Source: Acidobacteriota bacterium (GTDB lineage Bacteria; Acidobacteriota; Blastocatellia; Pyrinomonadales; Pyrinomonadaceae). From it: a DNA stretch of 64,000 bases. Each line of letters begins with the position of its first letter. Position 1 is the stretch's first letter. Location of the stretch: assembly GCA_020199835.1 (NCBI GenBank), contig JAIVJV010000004.1, forward strand, positions 360,342-424,341. The letters are read 5' to 3'. The translations under genes and the position numbers were made by a program. The notes below the pieces were generated by a model that did no database searches, was not told the origin of the DNA, and worked only from the letters and a program-made list of their open reading frames with translations. Shown in pieces: positions 41,481 to 52,141 of the stretch.

Positions 41481-42743
41481 GACGCCACTTGAACCCACGA
41501 AAATTTTATTCTTTCATTGGAAGTTCGCCGCGCATGCTGCGTCTTTAGACGTTGAGAATTCAGCGATCCGATTCGCTGTGGCCGATTCGATTTGCACTGC
41601 GTGGCTTTGGTTTCCCTCCTTTTCCAACGCTCGCCGCAGAAAACAACGCTCGGGTTTTCGATCGTGTTGTAAACTGCCGGCGCCCGTGGCTGCACCTCGG
41701 GAAAGGACAACGACAATGCCAGTTCACAAACGGGGAGACAGATGGCACTACGCATTCTGTATCCGCGGAGTCCGGTATCGGGGAGCGCTCCCTGAGGCAC
41801 GGACCAAGGTCCAAGCCCAAAAGGCCGAGACAAAAATTCGCCAGGAGGTTTATGACGGCCGATATGGAAGACCGACTGGTGAGACATCTTTCGAGAAGTT
41901 TGTGGAGGGTGTCTATGGACCCTGGGCCAGAGAGAACAAGCGGTCTTTTGAAAATAATGAGAAGTACAAGCTACCGATGATCTGTGAGAGCAAGAGTCTT
42001 AAGGGCAAGACGTTTGCGCAGATCTCGCCGCTGTTGATTGAGAAGTTCAAGAAGGAACGGCGAGAGTCGGAGCTAGAGAAGGGAAGGACCAGAAAGCCCT
42101 CGACCATAAACCGAGAGTTACAAATACTCTCCAAGATCTTCTCGCTCGCGATCAGGTACGGAGTCACGGACAAGAATCCATGCGCCGAGGTCTCGCTGTT
42201 ACCGGAGAACAACAAGCGCGTGCGTTACTTGTTGGACGATGAGGAGCAGAGACTCCTATTGGCGTTAACAGGTCCGCGTGAGCACTTGTTGCCGCTCGTA
42301 GTTCTCGCGATCGGCACCGGCATGAGACGAGGCGACTTGTTCAATCTGACGTGGGAGAAGGTCGATTTCCAACGTGGATTGATCTATGTGCCAAATTCAA
42401 AAACCGGAAGAGACTACTCAGTGCCGATGAATGAAGACGTCAGAAGCACGCTGCGGCAGATACGAGGTACTGTTCGTGGTGGTGGATACCTTTTCATCAA
42501 TCCCGATACCGTCAAGCCCTACACCGACGTCAAGACAGCGTTCGGAACGGCTTGTCAATTAGCAGGGATTGAGAACCTGCATTGGCACGATCTGCGTCAC
42601 ACGTTCGGCACCAGGTTGGCCGAAGCGGGTTGCAGTGAAGCAACGATTGCCGATCTGATGGGACATTCTGATCCGCAGACGACGCGACGCTATACACATG
42701 CGACTGACAGAGCTAAGCGAGCTGCGGTGGAAGCAGTGCGGGT

Positions 42744-42997
<254 letters not shown>

Positions 42998-43748
42998 GGT
43001 TAATGGTCCAGAAATTAACCCCAGTGGTCTCTTTGGAATGCCGCTAACCAGACGACCAATGCAGAACGGGTCGATCGAAAACCCTCAATCGCAGCTACCG
43101 TGAAGGCGTGACATCTAAGTGTTTCAAAGCTTGCACGAAGTCAGAGAGCCACGTGAGCGTCCTCATCAAGTCTCGCGTGCTCGTTCTCACCCCCGCAATT
43201 AATCGTCATTGTTAGGGTACTCCCTGCATGAATTGAAGGGTGCTAAGCGTTAGATCTTGTTCCGACCAACAGGAACAACCTTCGTTCGCACAGCATATGC
43301 GTGTGCCCATAGCTCTTCCATTGGAACTTGGTCTATACGAAGGCAACTGCAGGCCCACACGTCGATAATCGCTGCCTTGAGGTGGTACTCTACAGGTCCA
43401 TGGTTTGTCTCCTTGCATTCAGTTATAGTATTTCGTCTTATCCGTGCGGGTTTGAAAACCTGCAAAACCAACAGCTCACGCTATATACCTAGGTACTTGC
43501 ATGCGGTTGCCGCGAACACTAAAATTTTTTTGGCTAGCTTCGGTATATTCTTCGGTCACAGGCAGTGATTCAAGTCGCGTTTGTCGCAAAGCTCGACAGG
43601 TCGATCAGAATCTCCTCGCTTATTCGTAATAGTGCTGAATTCATACCGACGCTCTTAACTGCCGCAAAGCAATTGCGGAAATCATATTGCTCACTCGTAG
43701 CGTCCTTGCTTACGTTGCTGCACTTGAAGCCTGTCCGCTTACGGTCAG
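42998..43748. other. Intergenic region, left part of element D-E
   Basis: About 750 bases. Minus-strand frames at 43210-43470 are unconvincing: one has a good AAGGAG site in front of an ATG at about 43400 but stops after three codons, and a neighbouring frame stays open for 45 more codons, so a small decayed gene is possible. No other feature is seen. Confidence 0.45.
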
Positions 43749-44342
43749 ATGGATCAGAGAGAGAACTCCAATAAAGAGAGTGTGAGCGAACTCCTCATCG
43801 CCTGGACAAATGGGGACTCCTCGGCGCTCAATCGGCTAATTCCTCTAGTCGAAACTGAACTACGTCGATTAGCCCGCTATCACATGCGTCGCGAAGGCCG
43901 TACGCATACGCTGCAGACTAGCGCTCTCGTTAATGAGGTCTACCTGAAATTAGTAGATCAAACTCATACGAAGTGGCACAACCGCGCGCACTTCTTCGCT
44001 ATTGCTGCACAACTAATGCGGCGGATCTTGGTAGACTATGCGCGCCGGAACTTGAGAGGTAAGCGCGGTGGCGGCGTGATCAATTTACCCATAGATGAGG
44101 TCACAATTGTCTCGCCTGAAAAATCGACTGAATTACTGGCTCTGGACGAAGCTTTGATTCGCCTATCACAACTCGACCCTGCCAAAGCGCGAGTTGTGGA
44201 ACTTCGCCATTTCGGAGGTCTGAGCGTGGAGGAAACGGCCATGGTACTGGGTGTTTCAGAAATCACCGTGATCAGGCACTGGGGGGTCGCGAAAGCCTGG
44301 CTTCGGCGTGAAGTCCGTGGTAAAGAACCTCACGACACGTAG
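43749..44342 (+). CDS. ECF-type RNA polymerase sigma factor
   Basis: The product has 197 residues. Sigma region 2 is seen in LIPLVETELRRLARYHMRRE, TLQTSALVNEVYLKLVD and HFFAIAAQLMRRILVDYARR. Region 4 is LSQLDPAKARVVELRHFGG with the HTH VEETAMVLGVSEITVIRHW. This matches the ECF subgroup common in Acidobacteriota and Planctomycetes that is typically encoded next to Ser/Thr protein kinases. Here the kinase gene starts 77 bases downstream on the same strand, so the kinase probably controls the sigma factor by phosphorylation. No anti-sigma factor gene is adjacent. The ribosome site is weak. Confidence 0.9.
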   Translation: MDQRENSNKESVSELLIAWTNGDSSALNRLIPLVETELRRLARYHMRREGRTHTLQTSALVNEVYLKLVDQTHTKWHNRAHFFAIAAQLMRRILVDYARRNLRGKRGGGVINLPIDEVTIVSPEKSTELLALDEALIRLSQLDPAKARVVELRHFGGLSVEETAMVLGVSEITVIRHWGVAKAWLRREVRGKEPHDT

Positions 44343-44419
44343 GATAGTTTTTACCAGAAGTTGACGCGTTATAGAACGTGAGCTTTGGTGGTTACGGTTG
44401 GAGTTGGACTTCTATCCTC

Positions 44420-47362
44420 ATGAATCACGACCGCTGGACAGAAATTGAAACCCTTTACAATTCGGCACGACTAATGGAATCCGCCGAACGTGAGGCATTC
44501 CTTGCAACAGCATGTGCGGGAGACGATGTGCTGCGTCAAGAGGTTCTGTCGCTTCTCGCTTCCGGGGATAGTACGGACAGCTTTCTTGATGAGTCGGCGT
44601 TGAGTCTCGGCTTGGCCATACTTGACGGAGACGGGCAAGAGTCGCTGGTCGGTGCTGTCATCGGTCATTACAACATTGTCCGAGTTCTCGGCCGCGGTGG
44701 GATGGGCGAGGTGTATTTGGCATACGACGTCCATCTCAGACGAAACGTAGCGCTCAAATTATTACCCAACGGTGTGGTATCTGACACAGAGCGAATTAGG
44801 CGGTTCGAGCAGGAGGCGCGTTTGGCCTCCGCTATTTCACACCCTCACATCGCGCACATTTATGAAATTGGGGAAGCTTTGGGTCGGCGTTTCATAGCCA
44901 TGGAGTATGTGAGCGGCAAAACTCTGCGCGACACGTTGAGGCGAGGTGCGCTTGATATGACTAAGGCACTCGGGATTGCCGCTCAAGCGACTGCCGCTTT
45001 GGCGGCAGCGCACAATGCCGGTGTTGTCCATCGCGATATAAAGCCCGAGAATCTCATGCTACGCACCGATGGTTATATAAAGGTGTTGGACTTTGGTTTG
45101 GCCAAATCCGCGCATAACCAATCTGAAGTTTTCTGCAGCTACACGGATGAGCGAATGCTCATGGGTACAGTGGCCTACATGTCACCGGAGCAACTCAGTG
45201 GGCGTGAGGTTGATGCGAGGACAGATGTATGGAGCTTAGGCGTGACGCTCTACGAAATGATCGCGGGATATAGGCCGTTCGAAGCGACAGAGAGGGGCGA
45301 TCTCATATCCGCGATTCTCAATTTGAATCCGACCCCGCTATCCGCGGATGCTGGAACCCCAGAGGGCTTACACCGAGTCTTAACAAGGACTCTGAGTAAG
45401 AATCCGCTTGACCGCTACAGCAGAGCACAGGATCTTTACGAGGATTTAGAGCGGCTGCTCAATACGTCTGGCCAAAGACATCGCACGTTATTGCCAACTA
45501 ACGTGGGCGAAACCTCCGACGGCACACATGCTAACATCACTGAGAAAATTGGCACGCTGTTTCTGCGAACAGCTTGGGCCAATATTGCTCAGCGTACATT
45601 ACATACAGGACTTTTAGAGGGGGTCAAGCAACACCAGTTGAAATTTGTTGCCATAACGCTTCTTCTCGCCGCCAGCATCACTGGGTTGCTACTCCGTTGG
45701 AACCGCCCCACTGAAGAGAATATAAAGTTTGTTAAACTCTCGAGTTCGAACAGAGTCATCGAAGCGACAATCTCACCAAATGGGACTCATGTAGTCATTA
45801 TTATTGAGGATGAGGGAAGACAGGGGATTCTGTTGCGGGATATAGCCACTGCCAAAGAAGAACAGATTGTAGAACTTTCAGACAGCCACTATCGCTCCCT
45901 TCGGTTTTCTCCAAATGGGAAGTACGTGTTCTACCTAAAACAAGAAGAACAACAGTCAACATTATTCCAAGTTTATACGGTCGGCGGCACACCGCGAAAA
46001 GTTCTGGAAAACGTCCACTCGCCTGTTACGTTTTCACCTGACGGCAGCAAAATGGCATTCATTCGTAAGCAAGTTGACGGTACGGCCCTAATAATTGCAA
46101 ACGCTGATGGTTCGGAGGAGCGCGAACGGGCCACTCTTTTGGGAAATACCCACTTTAGTGTCAGTCGAGGTCTCAACAGTAATCCAGCGTGGTCACCTGA
46201 CGGCAATGTGATCGCGTGCCCAACCTCGAGTCAGGAAAGTCCATTTCATATGGACGTAGCCGCAGTGCGGGTCGCCGACGGATCACTTCGAAAAATTAAT
46301 TTACGACCTTGGTATCTTATTGGCCAAATCGCTTGGCTGCCAGATGGAAGTGGCTTGGTAATGAATGCCGGCGAGAGCGGACCAGGTTCAACTATGCAAC
46401 TCTGGCAGCTAACCGTTCCCGAAGGTGAAGGCCGCCTCCTGACTCCAGACGCCAGCTTTTACCAGAATGTGAGCGTGACCAGCGATGCTACAACATTACT
46501 CACAAACCAAACACATCAGGTTTCCCATATTTGGCTTATTGGCGTACAGGACACTAATCGTATCGAAAGAATTCCATCCAGTCAGGATAAAGGTATAGGA
46601 GGTATAGCTTGGGGACCTGATGGACGACTCGTGTATGCGTCGGAAGAAAGCGGTAACCTTGACCTTTGGACCATGACAGAAAGAGGAGATGACCTCAAGC
46701 GTTTGACGTTTCATGAAAGCCCCGACGCGACTCCGTCAGTTTCAGGCGATGGCCGCCGAATAGCATACACTTCCGACCGCACCGGTGAGAGCCACGTGTG
46801 GTTAATGAATGCGGACGGTGGGCACCAGGAGCAGTTAACCTTCGGAAAATACGAGGACGAACCTCAGATTTCGCCAGATGGAAAGTGGCTCGTATACCAC
46901 AGCGAAGAATCGCTCAGGCATAGTATTTGGCGCGTTCCAATAGAAGGCGGTGAACCGTTACGGCTTACCGATAAACAGGCGAAGCACCCGGTAATCTCTC
47001 CTAACGGAAGGCTGCTTGCCTGCTTCATAAGAGAACTTCATGCAGGTGCGAATTGGCAATTAAGCGTTATGACTTATCCAGCCGGGCATGTGGTCAAAAC
47101 TTTTGACGTTCCGCAAAGCGTGGCTGAACAATGGCACGGCGTGCGATGGACCAACGACAGCCGTAGCCTTACGTACGTCGTCAAGCACGGCGGGGTGTCT
47201 AACGTCTGGAGCCAATCAATCATCGCTGGCCCACCAAAGAAGGTGACGGAGTTTCAAGAGGGTGAAATCCAGGCATTCGCATGGTCGCGCGACGACAAGA
47301 AGCTAGCTTGCGTCCGCACCACTAATCTTAGCGATATCCTCTTGATTCACAATTTCAGATAA
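44420..47362 (+). CDS. Ser/Thr protein kinase with membrane segment and TolB/PD40-like propeller
   Basis: From the ATG at 44420 the product has 980 residues; an in-frame ATG 14 codons upstream is less likely because MNHDRWTEIETLYNSA is the usual opening of this family. A helical N-terminus (about 1-85) precedes the kinase domain: Gly loop GRGGMGEVY (about 90), Lys in VALKLL, HRDIKPENLM (about 203), DFGLAK (about 225), MSPEQL and DVWSLGVTLYEM. One membrane helix (FVAITLLLAASITGLLL, about 410-427) separates it from an extracytoplasmic PD40 propeller with repeats such as FSPNGKYVFYLK, WSPDGNVIAC and ISPDGKWLVYHSEE. The layout is that of a transmembrane sensor kinase, paired with the sigma factor before it. 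Confidence 0.93.
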   Translation: MNHDRWTEIETLYNSARLMESAEREAFLATACAGDDVLRQEVLSLLASGDSTDSFLDESALSLGLAILDGDGQESLVGAVIGHYNIVRVLGRGGMGEVYLAYDVHLRRNVALKLLPNGVVSDTERIRRFEQEARLASAISHPHIAHIYEIGEALGRRFIAMEYVSGKTLRDTLRRGALDMTKALGIAAQATAALAAAHNAGVVHRDIKPENLMLRTDGYIKVLDFGLAKSAHNQSEVFCSYTDERMLMGTVAYMSPEQLSGREVDARTDVWSLGVTLYEMIAGYRPFEATERGDLISAILNLNPTPLSADAGTPEGLHRVLTRTLSKNPLDRYSRAQDLYEDLERLLNTSGQRHRTLLPTNVGETSDGTHANITEKIGTLFLRTAWANIAQRTLHTGLLEGVKQHQLKFVAITLLLAASITGLLLRWNRPTEENIKFVKLSSSNRVIEATISPNGTHVVIIIEDEGRQGILLRDIATAKEEQIVELSDSHYRSLRFSPNGKYVFYLKQEEQQSTLFQVYTVGGTPRKVLENVHSPVTFSPDGSKMAFIRKQVDGTALIIANADGSEERERATLLGNTHFSVSRGLNSNPAWSPDGNVIACPTSSQESPFHMDVAAVRVADGSLRKINLRPWYLIGQIAWLPDGSGLVMNAGESGPGSTMQLWQLTVPEGEGRLLTPDASFYQNVSVTSDATTLLTNQTHQVSHIWLIGVQDTNRIERIPSSQDKGIGGIAWGPDGRLVYASEESGNLDLWTMTERGDDLKRLTFHESPDATPSVSGDGRRIAYTSDRTGESHVWLMNADGGHQEQLTFGKYEDEPQISPDGKWLVYHSEESLRHSIWRVPIEGGEPLRLTDKQAKHPVISPNGRLLACFIRELHAGANWQLSVMTYPAGHVVKTFDVPQSVAEQWHGVRWTNDSRSLTYVVKHGGVSNVWSQSIIAGPPKKVTEFQEGEIQAFAWSRDDKKLACVRTTNLSDILLIHNFR

Positions 47363-47386
47363 GCAGTAGCACGCAGCCCAGAGATA

Positions 47387-47635
47387 CTAAAGATATCCGT
47401 TTTGCTTGAGATCACATACCCACCTTTTATCTATGTACCTACATGCATAGAGCGTCTGACAATGGTGGCCTTTAATTGCGATTTCAACCTCAAATTTCCC
47501 ATCCTTTTCCAACGCAATTACAATCTTTGACGCATGTGTCGTGACCTGAACCTCGTCGCAACCAGGTAGTGTTTCTTGATACCGAGAATTTGGACTCTTG
47601 GGATCTATGTCAATGGAATCTCTTTCGTCCGTCAT
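47387..47635 (-). CDS. Hypothetical small protein (82 aa)
   Basis: A strong AGGAGG site about 7 bases before the ATG supports this gene. The product is acidic at its start (MTDERDSIDIDPKSPNSRYQ), then has beta-like segments (EVQVTTHASKIVIALEKDGK, FEVEIAIKGHHCQTLYACRY) and ends WVCDLKQNGYL. Three Cys and two His are close together, but no zinc-site spacing is obvious. It is convergent with the kinase gene, 24 bases from its stop. No family is recognised. Confidence 0.6.
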   Translation of the reverse strand: MTDERDSIDIDPKSPNSRYQETLPGCDEVQVTTHASKIVIALEKDGKFEVEIAIKGHHCQTLYACRYIDKRWVCDLKQNGYL

Positions 47636-48281
47636 TGTCTTGCCTCCTATGTTATTCCGTTCGTCGCTGTGTCACAGCTTTTTAGAAGCGTGCATTGAAT
47701 TCAATCGAGAATGATCGCGATGTAGCGGTAGGCTTTCTGTTACCCTTGTGTCAGCCCTACTACGCTGATATCTCCTTCGCGTGATGTAGTAAAGCAGACT
47801 ACGCGAAGCATAAGAGACAGACGGCGGCTTTGTATTAGCTCTGACGGCGCCCACCTCACATTGCATTCTATAGTTTGTTACCCATTCGTATACGCGTCAG
47901 ATCACGATCAAGCATATCGCAGACTCAAATGTTTTCCCTCAGGGCTGCCCAGATTCGTGGCCCCGACTTTGGGCGAGAACAACAATCGTTCGTCATGTTC
48001 ATTTAGATGTTGTCGTAGGAAAAGAAACGACTCTTGAATCGCTGACCGAGGATCTGTGTGTATGATAGGCGGATGTAGCGGACATGTTGCCGTCTGCAAT
48101 AAGGGCACATGTGTAAAGGCGTAAGACCCCTCAAAGTCATCACGGCCCTTTCCGTGACGGCTTACCCGGCAATCGCTCTCTATAGCCCTGGCGTTCCAGA
48201 CGCCGTTCGAACGCCACATTTTCTGACAACTAATACCGATTAATACCGTGATCTCGTCGCCTTCGAGCTAGATGTTTTCCT

Positions 48282-48312
48282 GCCATCGCCCCCATGACCA
48301 TGGGGGCATGGC
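48282..48312. other. Strong hairpin
   Basis: GCCAT-CG-CCCCCATG, a 2-base loop, then CATGGGGG-C-ATGGC: a 13-bp stem with one small internal bulge. It is not followed by a T-run and lies away from gene ends. Confidence 0.5.
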
Positions 48313-48558
48313 GCTGAGTAAGCTGGAGAGTGGGTACCGGTGATTTCGTTACGCAATTGATCCGCGCGCAATAAGCGCAATTCTAGATCAACTATCGCCA
48401 TCAGATTGTCGAGCACTGCCACTTCTTCAGCGGTCCACCTTCGACATTCAGTATTTCAGTGGACTGCGCCATTAACAGGTCGGCAAAGGACGGAAGGAAG
48501 CAAGTTGAGCGCCCGCATTTATGCGCGACTAGGAAAGCGAGCAGGAGAACGTGGGTAC

Positions 48559-48599
48559 GAAGATATGTCTTGCTCAGCTTTGGCGCGTATATAACTGGA
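48559..48599 (+). repeat. 41-bp repeat, copy 1
   Basis: Shares GAAGATATGT, then CTTTGGCGCGTATATA and CTGGA with 50647-50687; about 35 of 41 positions agree by eye. Each copy lies upstream of one of the two unknown-protein genes of this element (48821 and 50767). Confidence 0.6.
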
Positions 48600-48820
48600 G
48601 ACGGCAAAAGAGCCTCTGCCAAGGCACGACTCCTTGGAACTTCGATATTTGCACTTGGCGCGATCGTCGGGACTATGTTCCTGACTTCACGTGATGTGAA
48701 CACCAGGTCGTAAAGCCTGCGACGTTGGTTGAATAGCTCGATCCCCCAAACTACAGTTCTCTCTGGGGAGAGCGCGTTGACATCTGCGGTCCTCAACAAC
48801 ATTAGAGAAAGAAGGATGCA

Positions 48821-50239
48821 ATGAAGGAAGCTGAACCGAACCAGATCCGTATTCCAGAAAATGTCTCAATTACTAACCCATCGCCAGCATTTGTCCGATT
48901 GCGTGGGAGCCATTCTTCTAAACAAGAAATTGTGGCTGTTAGCCGTCGCCGCGACGATGATCAAGAGCCGGTTCCTGACGACGACCCCCCACCGCCCCCA
49001 TTGCCAATTTCAACACCTGACTTGGCTCTCCAGCTCTTGATCTGCTTGGATGCCAACTTGAACAACAGCATCGTTTCCACCGTTCGCCAAGCTGTCGACC
49101 CCAATGCAGACGTGCGCGCCGCGTGCATCAATGGAACCCAGCGCATTGGCATCTGGCTGCGCCCGTATGTCAACGAGAGTAGCAATCAGGCCCGAGACCG
49201 GGGATTGGAGCGACTCAATATCTTAGGCGCCGGGGAGACCATGACGTTCTTCGTCAATTCCGGGTTGATCCGCCGACAAGCGCTCGATGGCTGGAATGCC
49301 GCTCCAAAACGGCTGAATGGTAATGGAGATCCCGATCCAAACGGACCCGTTCACCTAACGGGGTTCTCGGTAAGTTTCGAAGGCCCAAACAGGGTCGTCA
49401 GCAGAATCGACGGTTTTGATGAACGGCCTTGGCCTGATGCTGATTTTCGTCTCACTACGACAGATACACTGTCTGCTGTGGATGACCAACTCAGTTGTGA
49501 CACCGAGAGTGATCTGAATGTCGATACGGGTTGGTTGGACTTCCTTACAGGACTCTTCTTATTAACGCTACCGCCTCTCGGTCTGGTCTTTCTCGCACAG
49601 CGACTCATCGTCGGAAGTAGAGATGCGCCTGACGTGGGTGCTGGCGCGGGCTGTGGTGCGCTTGACCTGATCCCAAAGGAAATCCTCATTCCTCGTGGGG
49701 AAAAAGTGGTTGCTTTCTACCGGCGTGTGACCGTAGCAACTACGGGGATTTTCGCTGGTGGCTCTGTTGAAACTATGCCACGTACCCCGGAAGTTACAAT
49801 CACAGGACCCACCCAAATCTCGGTGGTGGAGGGCGCGACTTCGGTGACTCGGAATTACACGCTTCACACGGTCGACCTGCGGCCTCCCTTCTATGAAGTG
49901 TCGTCCCCCAACTTTGCGGCGAGGATCACAGGGCCCGCGATACCACGACCGAGGATCGAATGGAGCGGGGACGGTTTTGCGCTTCGTCCAAGCGGGGAAA
50001 CGACGGGCTTTCGGTTCAACCTTGCTGATGCACAAGCTGGACAGGTTCTCACACATCGCGTTGCGGTAGTTGTTGAGGATGTTGACGGTCTGAGCGCTTC
50101 CACCGAACGCATTGTTCAGATCCACGTCACGCCGGCAGATCTGGACGACTTTCCGCCAATCTGCAAAGTGAGGCCTTGGCTGCCGCAGTGTAAGGGATTC
50201 ATGGTGCGAGCAAGCAATTCACGACGAAAAGAGACGTAG
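48821..50239 (+). CDS. Unknown 472-aa protein with Pro-rich linker, one membrane segment and Ig-like end
   Basis: AAGGA precedes the ATG. The N-terminus is polar without a signal peptide and contains an acidic/Pro linker (RRRDDDQEPVPDDDPPPPP). A middle region (about 65-215) has NILGAGETMTFFVNSGLIRR and an Asn/Asp-rich stretch. A membrane helix (FLTGLFLLTLPPLGLVFLAQ) spans about 243-262. The C-terminal 150 residues are beta-rich and Ig- or cadherin-like (PEVTITGPTQISVVEGATSV, TGFRFNLADAQAGQVLTHRV). No family is recognised. The order may be inside, membrane, outside. It is probably a surface or envelope protein of the element. Confidence 0.65.
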   Translation: MKEAEPNQIRIPENVSITNPSPAFVRLRGSHSSKQEIVAVSRRRDDDQEPVPDDDPPPPPLPISTPDLALQLLICLDANLNNSIVSTVRQAVDPNADVRAACINGTQRIGIWLRPYVNESSNQARDRGLERLNILGAGETMTFFVNSGLIRRQALDGWNAAPKRLNGNGDPDPNGPVHLTGFSVSFEGPNRVVSRIDGFDERPWPDADFRLTTTDTLSAVDDQLSCDTESDLNVDTGWLDFLTGLFLLTLPPLGLVFLAQRLIVGSRDAPDVGAGAGCGALDLIPKEILIPRGEKVVAFYRRVTVATTGIFAGGSVETMPRTPEVTITGPTQISVVEGATSVTRNYTLHTVDLRPPFYEVSSPNFAARITGPAIPRPRIEWSGDGFALRPSGETTGFRFNLADAQAGQVLTHRVAVVVEDVDGLSASTERIVQIHVTPADLDDFPPICKVRPWLPQCKGFMVRASNSRRKET

Positions 50240-50279
50240 CTAATTTTACGAGTGGTCGCAGAAAGATTATTGCAATCGG

Positions 50280-50460
50280 GCATCGAATCCTTCAATGGCA
50301 GCTTTCGCAATGAGTGGCTTGAACGTCGACTGGTTCCTTTCGCTCGAGGATGCGAAGAAAAAATTCCAGTTTTTTAAGGAAGCGCATAATGGCTGCAGAT
50401 CACATAGTGCCTGGTCGGGTCTGACGCCGAACGAGGTGGTCCAACAACCATCTAATGGGC
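50280..50460 (+). mobile_element. IS3-family transposase remnant (integrase-core C-terminus)
   Basis: IESFNGSFRNEWLE in one frame and VDWFLSLEDAKKKFQFFKEA, HSAWSGLTPNEVVQQ in the next match the end of the rve/DDE domain of IS3-type transposases, including the last catalytic Glu in IESFNG. The rest of the transposase is absent and the frame is broken. The same HSAWSGLTPNEVVQQ end occurs in the element at the right edge of the window. Confidence 0.75.
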
Positions 50461-50646
50461 CAAATTTCCCTCTTTTTGGTCGGCAGCAATTGGGGAGAAG
50501 ATCACGCTCAAGGTTCGTTATAAAAATGCTTTACCTAACCGGAGGACACCCTAAAAAATTAATAATGCTTCACTCACATCGCACAATAGAGCGTTGTCCA
50601 AACCTGAAGCGATAGCGTTCGATCGAATCTGACGGGCGACCTTCTT

Positions 50647-50687
50647 GAAGATATGTTTTAGGCAACTTTGGCGCGTATATATCTGGA
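50647..50687 (+). repeat. 41-bp repeat, copy 2
   Basis: Second copy of 48559-48599, ending 79 bp before the start of the PLAT-like gene. Confidence 0.6.
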
Positions 50688-50766
50688 ACCCACTGATTCG
50701 CATCCTCAATAAATGAGAACGCGCCCTTCAGATGTATCAGGTATCCGTCCTATAGAAGGAGATAAA

Positions 50767-51180
50767 ATGACAGCAATCACAAGAATCGACGTCCGATTAA
50801 AGACAGGCAATCGATCCGGTGCTGGAACGGATGGTGACATCTATCTTGGCATAGGTGGCCGAGAATTCAGCCTCGACTCAGCCGTAGACGACTTTCAGCA
50901 AAACGCCGATCGCACCTACACATTTGGCGCGGGCTCAAACGTCAGCTTTGCCGCGGCGAACAACCCAAGCTCACCTTACGAGCTGCTGACAGAGAATTTG
51001 GATAGGTTTCCTGCCTATATACGCTTCGCACCTAAAAGTCGTGATGATAACTGGAACATCGAATCAGTAATTGCAACTGTGAATCCGGGTCCAGGACAAT
51101 TGCAATATCAGGCCTTGGGGGGCAGTAATAATCTCTGGTTAGGTGTGCATTCCGGCTTACATTGTTATCTGGTTAGATAG
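50767..51180 (+). CDS. PLAT/LH2-like domain protein (137 aa)
   Basis: AAGGAG about 7 bases upstream selects the ATG at 50767 over an in-frame upstream ATG. The whole protein is one beta-rich domain: ITRIDVRLKTGNRSGAGTDG, DIYLGIGGREFSLDS, FPAYIRFAPKSRDDNWNIES, VIATVNPGPG and NNLWLGVHSGLHCYLVR. The TGN-GAGTDGDIYLGIGG part resembles PLAT domains, which bind lipids or proteins. There is no signal peptide. Function in the element is unknown. A hairpin at 51251-51276 may end its transcript. Confidence 0.65.
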   Translation: MTAITRIDVRLKTGNRSGAGTDGDIYLGIGGREFSLDSAVDDFQQNADRTYTFGAGSNVSFAAANNPSSPYELLTENLDRFPAYIRFAPKSRDDNWNIESVIATVNPGPGQLQYQALGGSNNLWLGVHSGLHCYLVR

Positions 51181-51814
51181 TGAGATGAAGACGCCGCATC
51201 GAGCATCAAAAATCTCGCTCAAGTTGGAGCTATGCTTGAAGAATGCTCCGGGGACAGGGTTATAAGGCCCTGTCCCGCCAGAGACTACTTAACGAGCTTG
51301 AGCTGCCACCTAGTTATTGGTGGTCAAAACCCAATTACTTACTTCAGAGCGGCTTCATGGTCTTGCCGGGCGTGACGTCCTTCCGAAAAAAGCTGCCATT
51401 CCAAACTGAAACGTTCCGAGCCTATGACGCAGGATCTCTCACTGAGGAGTAGGCAACTCACCGCCATAATATCTTGGCATGTTGAAAGCCGACCAAGCTG
51501 AATGCGTCATTAAGGCCATCTTCGCGAACTGAGATCAGCGATGCAATTCACCATTAGGTGCAGGCCTAGCGTGGGCGCGGAAGTTGTGAAGTCCGTCACT
51601 TAGAATGCAAACGACCACACGGTCCGTCTCGAACGAACTTAATTCAATCTTCAGTAAATAAACGATTTACATCTTGAGAGAGCGCACGGTTCCGAAGGGG
51701 TGATAAGTTGGACCATCGGTAGGGATCGCTTTCGGCGTTGCTCGTTTTTAGGGGATTTTTTGCAGATCGAGACGTTTAGCTAATACAGATTAAGTCCGTG
51801 AGTCAAAAGTTTTG
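51181..51814. other. Intergenic region with integrase relic at its right end
   Basis: About 630 bases without a convincing gene. From 51812 the plus strand reads VHKLATRPKKIVNAHDCK and a stop, like the C-terminal codons of the B-C integrase, so the integrase of element D-E has been lost except for its end. Confidence 0.55.
51251..51276. terminator. Perfect 9-bp hairpin after the PLAT-like gene
   Basis: GGGACAGGG (51251-51259) pairs with CCCTGTCCC (51268-51276) across an 8-base loop, 70 bases after the stop at 51180. No T-run is present. Confidence 0.45.
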
Positions 51815-52078
<264 letters not shown>

Positions 52079-52141
52079 AAAGATCGTCTCATTCTTGCAG
52101 CCCGTCGTGAGTATTGTTCATTTGCACACGGTGAGCGCCGT

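Larger units (their letters stand above)
47636..48820. other. Long intergenic region (about 1.2 kb)
   Basis: Open frames on both strands here have no family resemblance and poor start signals. Recognisable items are a long hairpin at 48282-48312 and a 41-bp repeat at 48559-48599. It may hold decayed genes. Confidence 0.5.

Noticed and set aside
43210..43471. Small minus-strand gene with AAGGAG
   Set aside because: The ATG behind the ribosome site is followed by a stop after three codons; the open frame starts only at a TTG. It may be a decayed gene but is not supported.
48401..48802. 133-codon minus-strand frame and 85-codon plus-strand frame in the same place
   Set aside because: Neither has a ribosome site or family resemblance, and they mutually overlap; treated as non-coding.
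51243..51452. 69-codon frame after the PLAT-like gene
   Set aside because: It begins inside a perfect terminator-like hairpin and shows no recognisable domain.
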